A DNA stretch of 64,000 nt from the NCBI RefSeq assembly GCF_900129215.1, contig NZ_FQUQ01000001.1, positions 1,550,001 through 1,614,000 on the forward strand. The letters run 5' to 3'. The notes beneath the pieces were generated by a model. That model searched no databases. It was not told the origin of the DNA and saw nothing but the letters and a program-made list of their open reading frames with translations. Source of the stretch: Pedobacter caeni (lineage in GTDB: Bacteria > Bacteroidota > Bacteroidia > Sphingobacteriales > Sphingobacteriaceae). A program made the position numbers and the translations under genes. This document shows positions 6,165 through 15,700 of the stretch, one piece after another (position 1 is the first letter of the stretch; each line of letters begins with the position of its first letter).

Positions 6165-9100
6165 ATGTCTATAACACAGTTCACATTAAGCCAAACCGAA
6201 GAAGCCACTGTCCAGCAGCTATTTGAAATTGCTGCATTGCAATACCCTGAACTTCAGGCGGTCGTTTTTGAAGAGCAATCGTTAACCTATCATGAACTGA
6301 ACTTAGCTGCCAGCCATCTGGCAAACCAGATCTTAAACAAAGCAGAAGGGGAAGAAATTATCGGGATCAGTACCACCCGTTCATTAGAAATGGTGATCGC
6401 CTTACTGGCGATTCTCAAATCGGGAAAAGCTTACCTCCCACTTGACCCTGCCTATCCCCTGCAGCGTCTTCAACAGATCAGAGACGATTCAGGAGTTAAA
6501 ACCTGTATTTCATTAACTCAGGAGACAACCTTCTTTGCTCAGCTCGGGCTTCAGCCGCTAAGCTCAGATGAGCGGACTCCATACGATAAAATCACTTCCT
6601 TTGTACAAGGCAAGAACGGATGTGTCCTTTATACATCCGGCTCAACAGGTAAACCTAAAGGAGTATGCCTGGGACATCGCAGCCTGGTTAATTTTCTAAA
6701 CTGGCAAAAAGAACACGCACTTAGCGGAGCAGGTGTCAGATCCTTACAATTTTGTCACCTGAGCTTTGATGCCTCCTTTCAGGAGATCTTTGTTCCCTTA
6801 ACTACCGGTGGAACAGTTTACCTTATTACAGATGATTACCGCCTGGATGGGGGCCGTTTACTGCAGTTCTTAACCGACCACAGCATCAGTAAGGCTTTTT
6901 TCCCTTATGTAACCCTGCAATACCTCACAGAAGCTGCAGTAGCAGAAAAACAGTTCCCTGTTGATCTGAAAGAGGTAACTACCGGCGGAGAACTACTCAA
7001 AATAACACCTGCCATCAGGCAATTTTTCGCTGCGATCCCCGACAGTGTACTCCTGAATATTTATGGACCAACAGAAGCGACGGTTTGTGTCACCACACTT
7101 CGGCTCTCCGGAGATCCGCAACAATGGGATGCCATCCCTACCATTGGCTCTGAAATGGCCGGAACCAGGATATACCTGCTGAATGATCAGATGGAACTGG
7201 CAGAACAGGGTGCATCTGCTGAACTTTGTATCTCCGGTGTTTGCCTGGCAAATGGTTATTTAAATCAGCCGGAGCTGACCGCAGAGAAATTTATGACCTG
7301 GAATCACCCTGATCAGGGGCCAATCAGAATTTACAGAACAGGGGATCAGGGCAGATACCTGGACAATGGAGAAATAGAATTTGGAGGAAGGATAGACAGT
7401 CAGGTCAAAATCCGCGGAAACCGGGTAGAACCTGGCGAAATCGAAGTTATCCTTCTTCAACAGAAATATATAGAGCAGGCGGTAGTGATCCTGAGAGAAG
7501 ATCAGCCGGGCAGAAAAAACCTTGTGGCCTATGTGGTAGGCAATAAAGCGCAGTTCAATGCCCTGCTCCTGCGCGATGCCATCAGGGATTCTTTACCCGA
7601 TTACATGATTCCTTCGAACTTCGTTCATTTGGAAAGTCTCCCTAAAACGGTGAGTGGAAAAGTAGATAAATCTGCTTTACCAAAACCAGATGCAAAACGG
7701 CCTGATTTAAACGTACTGTACCGGAAAGCGGGAACTCCTCTTGAGCAGGAGCTTTGCCATTTAATTGCAGACCTGTTGCTTTATGATAAAATAGGTATTG
7801 ATGATAATTTCTTTGAGCTCGGAGGCAATTCCTTACTGGCGCAAAAAATGGTGTCCCTTATTAAATACCAGTTCAACCTATCCCTTCCGATCACCAAGCT
7901 CTATCAGTTTCCAACGGTAGCAGCTATGGCTGGATTCCTGGATAAAAGCAATCAAAAAGCCCGGGAAACAGTGAAAAAACAAGATAGAACAGCAGGTTCA
8001 GATGCCATTGCCATCATCAGCATGGCAGGCAGGTTCCCCGGAGCTGAAAACATCTCTTCACTCTGGAAATTGTTGCTGGAAGGGAAAGAGACCACCACGT
8101 TCTTCAAGGAGGAAGAATTGGATGAAACCATTGCCCCTGCTTTAAAAAACGACCCTTCTTATGTCAGGGCAAGAGGAATTATAAAAAATGCAGATCAGTT
8201 TGATCCCTCATTTTTCGGGATTAACCCCAAATTAGCGGAACTGATGGATCCACAACAAAGGGTATTTCTTGAAATTGCCCGGGAAGCGCTGGAACAAAGT
8301 GGCTACCTATCCTCAAAGTCAGGCTCAAAGATTGGTGTTTTTGCCGGAACAGGCAATAATACGTATTACGAATACAACGTTTTGGGACATCCTCAACTCA
8401 TAGAGAACCAGGGGAAACTTCAGGTACTCACTGTTAATGAAAAAGATTATGTAGCCTCACGTACGGCTTACCATTTAAACCTGAAAGGGCCCGCAGTGAG
8501 TGTAAACTCTGCATGCTCGACTTCTTTACTCGCCATTGCGCAAGCCGTAGGCAGCCTACGTTCCGGCCAGTGTGATGCCGCATTAGCTGGTGGGGCAAGT
8601 ATTACCGCCCCAATCAATAGCGGACATTTGTACCAGGAAGGGAGTATGTTAAGTGCCGACGGACACTGCCGCCCTTTTGATGATGATGCTACAGGTACCG
8701 TATTCAGCGATGGAGCAGGTGTGGTACTGCTGAAAAGACTAAATGATGCCATTGCCGACGGCGACCAGATCTATGGAGTGATCAAAGGCATCGGGATCAA
8801 TAATGATGGTTCAGGAAAAGGGAGTTTTACGGCCCCAAGTACCGAAGGGCAATGCGATGCCATTGTACAGGCCATTCAGGATGCAGGGATTGAAGCTTCC
8901 GCAATAAGTTATGTAGAAACTCATGGAACGGGTACTCCTATTGGAGATCCTATAGAATTTGAAGGACTTAAAGAAGCATTCGGAGAACAGGCCAAAACGC
9001 AATTTTGTGCGATTGGCTCAGTAAAAAGCAATTTTGGGCATTTGACACAGGCAGCCGGGGTAACCGGGCTGATTAAAACCTGTCTTGCCCTCCATCATAA

Positions 9101-12100
9101 AAAAATCCCTGCTTCTCTTGGCTATAAACGTCCGAACCGGAATATCGACTTTGCCAACAGTCCTTTTTATGTCAATGATAAATTAAGCGACTGGAACACC
9201 GAAGAAAAAAGAATTGCAGGTGTGAGCTCCTTTGGGGTCGGAGGAACAAATGTCCATGTGATTCTGGAAGAATATGAGCAAACACCGCTCCCCTCTGCTC
9301 CGTCCCGTTCCCCGGAACTGATCACCTGGTCTGCACAGACAGAGAAAAGCAGGGAAGATTATGCCCTGGCCCTGTCTCACTATGTTAAAGAAAATGAAAC
9401 TGTAAATCTTTCTGATCTGGGCAGCTCGCTTCGCCGGTCAAGAGAAGATTTCCAGTTCAGGAGGTTTGCTGTAGTCCGTTCCGAAGCAGCACTCCTCTCC
9501 CATCTTTCGAATGACAAGCCAGTTCCTGCGGAGGTAAACCACCTGAAGGAAGTGCCACAGGAAATTATATTTACCTTTCCGGGCCAGGGTGCCCAGTATT
9601 TAAATATGGCCCATGGCTTGTATCAAAACGAACCTGTTTATAAAAAATCAATAGACCTTTGTGCCAGCATACTGGAACCTATTATTCAACTGGATATCCG
9701 GAGCATCATTTTTCCGGAAGTATTGGATGAGAACGCAGATGCACGGTTAAAGGATACGAGATATACACAACCTGCCTTATTTGTAACAGAATATGCACTG
9801 GCAAAATTATGGATGCATTGGGGAATTGTCCCAACCTTATTCTGCGGGCACAGTATCGGAGAATATGTGGCGGCTCATTTATCTGGTGTATTTTCTTTGG
9901 AAGATGGACTCAGGTTAATTGCAACCAGAGGAGCGATGGTCAGCGAACTTCCTTCGGGATCCATGTTGTCCGTAAGGACAGAAGCCGGCAATTTAGATGG
10001 CCTGCTCACCAAAGGGCTTTCCATTGCAGCGATCAATAGTCCAAAACTATGTGTCGTTGCCGGGCCTGATCAGGAGATCGAAGCCTTCTCTGCCCTGTTG
10101 GATACCAAAGAGATTGCGAACAAACTGTTGTACACCAGCCACGCCTTCCACTCGGCAATGATGGATCCCATCGTAGCAGATTTTAAAATAGTCGTAGCTG
10201 AGGTGACGCTTCATCCTCCCGGAATCCCCATTATATCTACAGTAACCGGAAAAACCCTGACTCCCGAAGAAGCCGTAAATCCGGATTATTGGGCCAGACA
10301 CCTTAGAAACACGGTAAAGTTTGCTGACGCAATAGAGACCATTCTCAACTACGATCAGCCCCTTTTCCTTGAAGTTGGCCCCGGAACAGTAACCACAACG
10401 CTCGTAAAACAGATTGCGGCATTAAGATCAGTTCCGGTAAAAGCCATTGCCAGTCTCTACAACAAGGAAGATGACCATACCGCAATTCTCACTGCCCTTG
10501 GACAGTTATGGAACGCAGGCTTAACACCAGACTGGGAGCAATACAACGGCCCTGGAAACCGCAATTTCCTGAGCTTACCAACTTATCAGTTTGACAGAAA
10601 CAAATATTGGGTTCCTGCTGTTGCAATAAACAACACTTCTACCCTGCTAAACGAAATAAATCCTCCATTGAATAACCGAGACTTTAACCCTCTGATCATG
10701 CGAAAAAACAACTTAACCTCAAAAATCAAACAAGTATTAGAAGATGCCTCCGGAATCGAAATGGCAGGCGTTGAATCCGACAGAAACTTCCTTGAAATAG
10801 GCCTGGATTCACTATTACTTACCCAGGTTGCCATTTCCTTAAAAAGAGAATTTAATCTGCCCATCACTTTTAGAAAATTAAATGAGGAGTATGCTACCAT
10901 TGCCGCATTGGTCACTTACCTTGATGAAAACACTCCTCCTGATCCACAGGAAACGGTTGTTCAGCAGGCGAGCATTTCCGTCCCAATCCAGGCGGCCAAC
11001 TCCTTCCCTATAAACACGGCCCCTGCAAACGACAGTGCATTGGGACTGATTGCCCAGCAACTGGAAATTTTATCCAAACAAGTCATGCTGATGCAAGGCA
11101 GCAGCCCTGTACTTAGCCCGGTTGCCACAGCTCCCTTAGCTCAAAAGCAAGCAGCTACCCCGGCACCGGCATTAGATAAAGAACTCAGCTTGCAGGAAAA
11201 AGCAGAGATACAAAAACCATTTGGTGCAACGCCAAAAATAGAACGTCATTCTTCAGACCTGAACCCTAAACAACAGGAATTCCTTGGAGAGCTGACCATT
11301 CGTTACAATCAAAGAACCGCAAAGAGCAAAGCATATGCTGCAGAGAGCAGGACTTATATGGCCGATCCGCGGGTCGTATCCGGATTTAAGCCTCAGACCA
11401 AAGACCTCATCTATCCAATCGTCATCAATAAATCAAGTGGCAGTAAAATGTGGGATCTTGATGGAAACGAATATATTGATGTACTGAATGGCTTTGGTTC
11501 AAATATGCTGGGTTATCAGCCTGAGGTGATCAAAAAAGCCATGCATCAGCAAATAGAGAATGGCTATGAAGTAGGACCTCAGCATGAGCTGGCAGCTGAA
11601 GTAAGCAAACTGGTTTGTGAGTTTACAGGATTCGACCGTTCTGCATTGTGCAGTACAGGGTCGGAGGCTGTTCTGGGCTGTATCCGTATCGCCAGGACCG
11701 TTACCGGACGTTCTTTAATTGTGGCCTTTACAGGTTCGTATCATGGAATCATTGATGAAGTGCTGGTACGCGGCACGAAAAAGTTAAAATCCTTCCCTGC
11801 AGCGGCCGGAATTATGCCGGAAGCGGTTCAGAACATCCTGGTATTGGACTATGGAACGGATGAAGCACTGGCCATCATCAAAGAAAGGGCCGATGAAATT
11901 GCCGCAGTATTGATTGAACCGATCCAAAGCAGAAGACCTGAGTTTGTGCCGGTAGATTTCTTGAAAGAAGTCAGGGCCATCACTGAAGCATCAGGATCAG
12001 CCCTGATCTTTGATGAAGTAATCACCGGGTTCAGAATGCATCCTGGTGGTGCGCAGGCTTTATTTAACGTCCGCGCAGACCTCGCTTCCTATGGAAAGGT

Positions 12101-12770
12101 GGTAGGTGCAGGAATTCCAATCGGTGTGATTGCAGGAAAGAAAATTTTCATGGATGCCCTTGACGGCGGAACATGGCAATATGGTGATGCCTCCTTCCCG
12201 GAAGTTGGGGTCACTTACTTTGCCGGAACATTTGTCCGCCACCCACTCGCCCTGGCATCGGCAAAAGCTTCACTGGACTACATGAAAGAAAAAGGTCCGG
12301 GATTACAGCAGAGTTTAAACGATAAAGGCAATTACATTGCCGGCAATCTTAATAAAGAGATAGAAAAGAGAAACCTTCCTTTCTTCGTGGCCAACTATGG
12401 CTCGTTATGGAAAGTGAAGTTCAATGAAGAGCTGCCCTATAGTGAACTGATGTTTGCTTTAATGAGGGAGAAAGGAATCCACATCCTGGATGGTTTCCCT
12501 TGTTTTATTACTGAAGCAACTTCGGATGCCGATATCGCCAGGATCATCAGCTGCTTTACAGAAAGTATGGATGAGATGATTACTGCAGGTTTTTTTCCAT
12601 CACCAAAAACCCTGAACACCGGATTTAATCCGGATGCCATTGTCATCAATGCAGATAACCCTCCGGTAAAAGGGGCCCGACTGGGTAAAGATCAGGAAGG
12701 TAATCCTGCATGGTTCATCAGCGATCCTGAACAGGAAGGCAAATTCCTTAAAGTTGAAATTAACGCCTAG
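6165..12770 (+). CDS. hybrid NRPS/PKS synthetase: A-PCP-KS-AT-ACP-aminotransferase
   Basis: A 2201-aa assembly-line enzyme. Adenylation domain about 13-505: YTSGSTGKPKG 156-166, FDAS 201-204, NIYGPTEA 298-305, Lys502 in the last motif. PCP Ser556 in LGGNSL. Ketosynthase about 613-1040: Cys784, His920, His959. Acyltransferase about 1135-1440: GHSIGE 1228-1233 with Ser1230, and HAFH 1326-1329, the signature of malonyl-CoA specificity. ACP Ser1549 in GLDSL. Class III PLP aminotransferase about 1735-2140: Asp1950 and Lys1978. No ketoreductase or leading condensation domain is present, so the first amino acid should be loaded directly, extended with malonate and transaminated to a beta-amine, as in MycA/ItuA and McyE. 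The specificity residues I read (D,A,Q,F,V,T,I,V,C,K) match no code I know; Asp235 implies an alpha-amino acid. Confidence 0.93.
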   Translation: MSITQFTLSQTEEATVQQLFEIAALQYPELQAVVFEEQSLTYHELNLAASHLANQILNKAEGEEIIGISTTRSLEMVIALLAILKSGKAYLPLDPAYPLQRLQQIRDDSGVKTCISLTQETTFFAQLGLQPLSSDERTPYDKITSFVQGKNGCVLYTSGSTGKPKGVCLGHRSLVNFLNWQKEHALSGAGVRSLQFCHLSFDASFQEIFVPLTTGGTVYLITDDYRLDGGRLLQFLTDHSISKAFFPYVTLQYLTEAAVAEKQFPVDLKEVTTGGELLKITPAIRQFFAAIPDSVLLNIYGPTEATVCVTTLRLSGDPQQWDAIPTIGSEMAGTRIYLLNDQMELAEQGASAELCISGVCLANGYLNQPELTAEKFMTWNHPDQGPIRIYRTGDQGRYLDNGEIEFGGRIDSQVKIRGNRVEPGEIEVILLQQKYIEQAVVILREDQPGRKNLVAYVVGNKAQFNALLLRDAIRDSLPDYMIPSNFVHLESLPKTVSGKVDKSALPKPDAKRPDLNVLYRKAGTPLEQELCHLIADLLLYDKIGIDDNFFELGGNSLLAQKMVSLIKYQFNLSLPITKLYQFPTVAAMAGFLDKSNQKARETVKKQDRTAGSDAIAIISMAGRFPGAENISSLWKLLLEGKETTTFFKEEELDETIAPALKNDPSYVRARGIIKNADQFDPSFFGINPKLAELMDPQQRVFLEIAREALEQSGYLSSKSGSKIGVFAGTGNNTYYEYNVLGHPQLIENQGKLQVLTVNEKDYVASRTAYHLNLKGPAVSVNSACSTSLLAIAQAVGSLRSGQCDAALAGGASITAPINSGHLYQEGSMLSADGHCRPFDDDATGTVFSDGAGVVLLKRLNDAIADGDQIYGVIKGIGINNDGSGKGSFTAPSTEGQCDAIVQAIQDAGIEASAISYVETHGTGTPIGDPIEFEGLKEAFGEQAKTQFCAIGSVKSNFGHLTQAAGVTGLIKTCLALHHKKIPASLGYKRPNRNIDFANSPFYVNDKLSDWNTEEKRIAGVSSFGVGGTNVHVILEEYEQTPLPSAPSRSPELITWSAQTEKSREDYALALSHYVKENETVNLSDLGSSLRRSREDFQFRRFAVVRSEAALLSHLSNDKPVPAEVNHLKEVPQEIIFTFPGQGAQYLNMAHGLYQNEPVYKKSIDLCASILEPIIQLDIRSIIFPEVLDENADARLKDTRYTQPALFVTEYALAKLWMHWGIVPTLFCGHSIGEYVAAHLSGVFSLEDGLRLIATRGAMVSELPSGSMLSVRTEAGNLDGLLTKGLSIAAINSPKLCVVAGPDQEIEAFSALLDTKEIANKLLYTSHAFHSAMMDPIVADFKIVVAEVTLHPPGIPIISTVTGKTLTPEEAVNPDYWARHLRNTVKFADAIETILNYDQPLFLEVGPGTVTTTLVKQIAALRSVPVKAIASLYNKEDDHTAILTALGQLWNAGLTPDWEQYNGPGNRNFLSLPTYQFDRNKYWVPAVAINNTSTLLNEINPPLNNRDFNPLIMRKNNLTSKIKQVLEDASGIEMAGVESDRNFLEIGLDSLLLTQVAISLKREFNLPITFRKLNEEYATIAALVTYLDENTPPDPQETVVQQASISVPIQAANSFPINTAPANDSALGLIAQQLEILSKQVMLMQGSSPVLSPVATAPLAQKQAATPAPALDKELSLQEKAEIQKPFGATPKIERHSSDLNPKQQEFLGELTIRYNQRTAKSKAYAAESRTYMADPRVVSGFKPQTKDLIYPIVINKSSGSKMWDLDGNEYIDVLNGFGSNMLGYQPEVIKKAMHQQIENGYEVGPQHELAAEVSKLVCEFTGFDRSALCSTGSEAVLGCIRIARTVTGRSLIVAFTGSYHGIIDEVLVRGTKKLKSFPAAAGIMPEAVQNILVLDYGTDEALAIIKERADEIAAVLIEPIQSRRPEFVPVDFLKEVRAITEASGSALIFDEVITGFRMHPGGAQALFNVRADLASYGKVVGAGIPIGVIAGKKIFMDALDGGTWQYGDASFPEVGVTYFAGTFVRHPLALASAKASLDYMKEKGPGLQQSLNDKGNYIAGNLNKEIEKRNLPFFVANYGSLWKVKFNEELPYSELMFALMREKGIHILDGFPCFITEATSDADIARIISCFTESMDEMITAGFFPSPKTLNTGFNPDAIVINADNPPVKGARLGKDQEGNPAWFISDPEQEGKFLKVEINA

Positions 12771-12772
12771 TC

Positions 12773-15700
12773 ATGACTGAACCAAATTCAATGCTCAGCT
12801 TTACAGAGATTAATTTTAATCCTTTTGAGGACCTTAAACAAATTGAAAAAACTGTAGTCATCAATGAATCCCAACGGGAAATCTGGCTTTCCTGCATCAT
12901 CGGTGGTGATGAGGCCAGTCTGGCTTACAATGAATCGATCTCTTTAGATTTAAAAGGGCCTTTTGATTTTGATCATTTTAAGGCGGCTTTTGAAAAGGTG
13001 GTCAGACGACATGAGGCTTTAAGGTCCTCCATTAGTGCAAATGGAGAAAACCTGATCATTTATAAAGACTTCCAGCCGGAACTCTCTCTCGAAGACCTGA
13101 GTAAACAGGACAGCATTACTCAAAAAGACCTGCTGGATGAATTTATAAAGGCAGAAATGATCCGTCCTTTTGATTTGCAAAATGGCCCTTTATTAAGAGT
13201 CTTTGTTCATAAACTGACGGAACAACACCACTATTTCAGCCTGGTCATTCACCACCTGATTGGAGATGGCTGGTCTTTTGGAATTATCCTCGAGGACCTG
13301 AGTAAACTATACAATGCAGCTATAAAAGGTCTGCCACTGGCATTAGACAATGGTCCTCAGATCAGTACCTACGCACAGGAGCAATCAGACTTTCTGCAAA
13401 CTGAGGAATTTGGTAAAATTGAACAATTCTGGCTGAATCTCTACAAAGACAATGTTCCGGAGCTCGATCTGCCCATTGATTACACCAGACCTGCAACCCG
13501 TACTTATAAGGCCAGCCGGACAGATCATCCACTTCCGATCGCATTGATCAATCAATTGAAAGAAAGCGGAGCTAAAGCAGGCAGCAGTCTGGTCAATACC
13601 CTGCTCAGTGCTTTTGAAATTTACCTGTATCAGTTAACCGGACAACCTGAAATCGTAGTGGGCCTTCCTACAGCAGGGCAATCGGCAACAGAGAACTTTG
13701 AACTGGTAGGACATTGTGTCAACCTCTTACCTTTAAAGAGCCATATTGATCCTTCTATTTCTTTTATTCAATATTTAAAATACCGGAAAACCGCCTTTTT
13801 TGATGCATATGAGCATCAGCAACTGAGCTTTGGACAGCTCTTAAAAAAACTAAACGTAAAAAGAGATCAGTCCAGAGTTCCATTGGTACCGGTAGTTTTC
13901 AATATAGATATGGGGATGGACAGTGCCGTTTCATTTGAAGGCATTAGTCACCAGCTCATTTCCAATCCAAGAGCTTATGAAACTTTTGAAATCTTCCTGA
14001 ATGCAACCGGATCAAAGGAGCATTTTACACTGGAATGGACTTACAACACGCAGCTGTTTAAGGATTCCAGTATCAAGGAAATGACAAACTCATTCGAGCG
14101 CTTGTTAACCATCCTTGCCAATGATCCTGAAACTGCTTTAAATGATTTATTGCAGCACCATCAGCCGGTAACTGAGCCCAGCTCACTTCCTGCAATGACC
14201 TGGCCGGAAAAACAGACCCTGGAATTGTTATATCACGCTGCCGGTCAATATGCAAATAAGACAGCCATTAGTTTTAAAAATACCCGGCTCACTTATGATG
14301 ATCTGAACAAAAAATCTAATCAGCTTGCTGCTTTTTTAATAGAACAGGGCATACAAACGGGTGATCTGATCGGTTTGTCCGTAGACCGGTCTATAGAAAT
14401 GGTGGTCGCCTTGCTTGGTATTATGAAATCCGGAGCGGTATATCTCCCTCTGGATCCTGAATTTCCAAGAGAGCGGATATCATTTATGCTAAAAGACGCA
14501 TCTGCGAAATTGCTCCTGGCATCAAAACGCCAGAAAGGTAAATACCTGACACCGGCGAAAGAAATTCTTATGGAAGAATTATGGCCACAGCTCGATCAGT
14601 ATTCACAAGAAGCTCCGGAAAAAATCATTACTGATACCGACCTGTGTTATATCCTCTACACCTCAGGATCTACCGGCAAACCAAAAGGCGTGAAAATCAG
14701 TCATGGAAACTTATTGAACTTCCTCAAAAGCATGCAACTGAGACCGGGAATTACAGAAAATGACCGTTTACTCGCAATTACTACCATTTCATTTGACATT
14801 GCCGGTCTGGAGCTTTTCCTTCCCCTGATCTCTGGTGCAGAAGTAGTTCTTGCCGATTCAGAATCGGCAAGGGATGGCAGATTGCTGCTCAGCATGATCG
14901 AAGAAAAGGGAATCACCATGATGCAGGCTACTCCATCAACCTGGAGAATGATGATTGATTCGGGCTGGGAAAGGCGTTTTGCGCTTAAAGCACTTTCTGG
15001 TGGTGAAGCTTTACCTAAAGAATTATCCAGCCTGCTGCTGACAAGAGTTTCAGAACTGTGGAACATGTATGGCCCAACTGAAACCACCATCTGGTCTACA
15101 CTGAAACAGCTGACAGAAAAAGACAAAGTATTGAGTATTGGTACTGCGATCCATAATACACAAATTTACCTGATGGACGAGAATGGCCGGCCTGTGCCTC
15201 CTCATGCCACAGGAGAAATATATATTGGCGGTGACGGCGTTGCCCAGGGTTACCTGAACAGAACGGAGCTCAGTGCCGAAAAATTTGCCGATGACCAGTT
15301 TTCGAAAGTCCCGGGTGCAAAATTCTATAAAACAGGAGATATCGGGAAATTATTAGAGAATGGAGAATACCAATGTCTGGGACGTATCGATCAACAGGTG
15401 AAGATTCGCGGTCACCGGATAGAACTGGGAGAGATCGAAAATATCATCTCCACACAGGAAGGGGTTAAACAAGCGGTCGTTCTGGCGAGAGGTGAAACTG
15501 CTGCAGACAGAAGGCTCATCGCCTATGTCCTTCTGGATCAGGAAGACCATAAGGAAGAAGAGCAGCTGGCCTGGAAAGACAGATGGGATACCCTCTATGA
15601 TATGGGTACAGCTTCTAAACAGAATATCGCTTTAGCAGATCAAAAACTGGACGACACCTTACTTGAGCATTACGACAACCGGGATGATCTGGCGCTGCAA

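Noticed and set aside
14701..15126. 141-aa minus-strand ORF inside the second NRPS gene
   Set aside because: Antisense to highly conserved adenylation-domain motifs; Ser/Leu-rich shadow frame.
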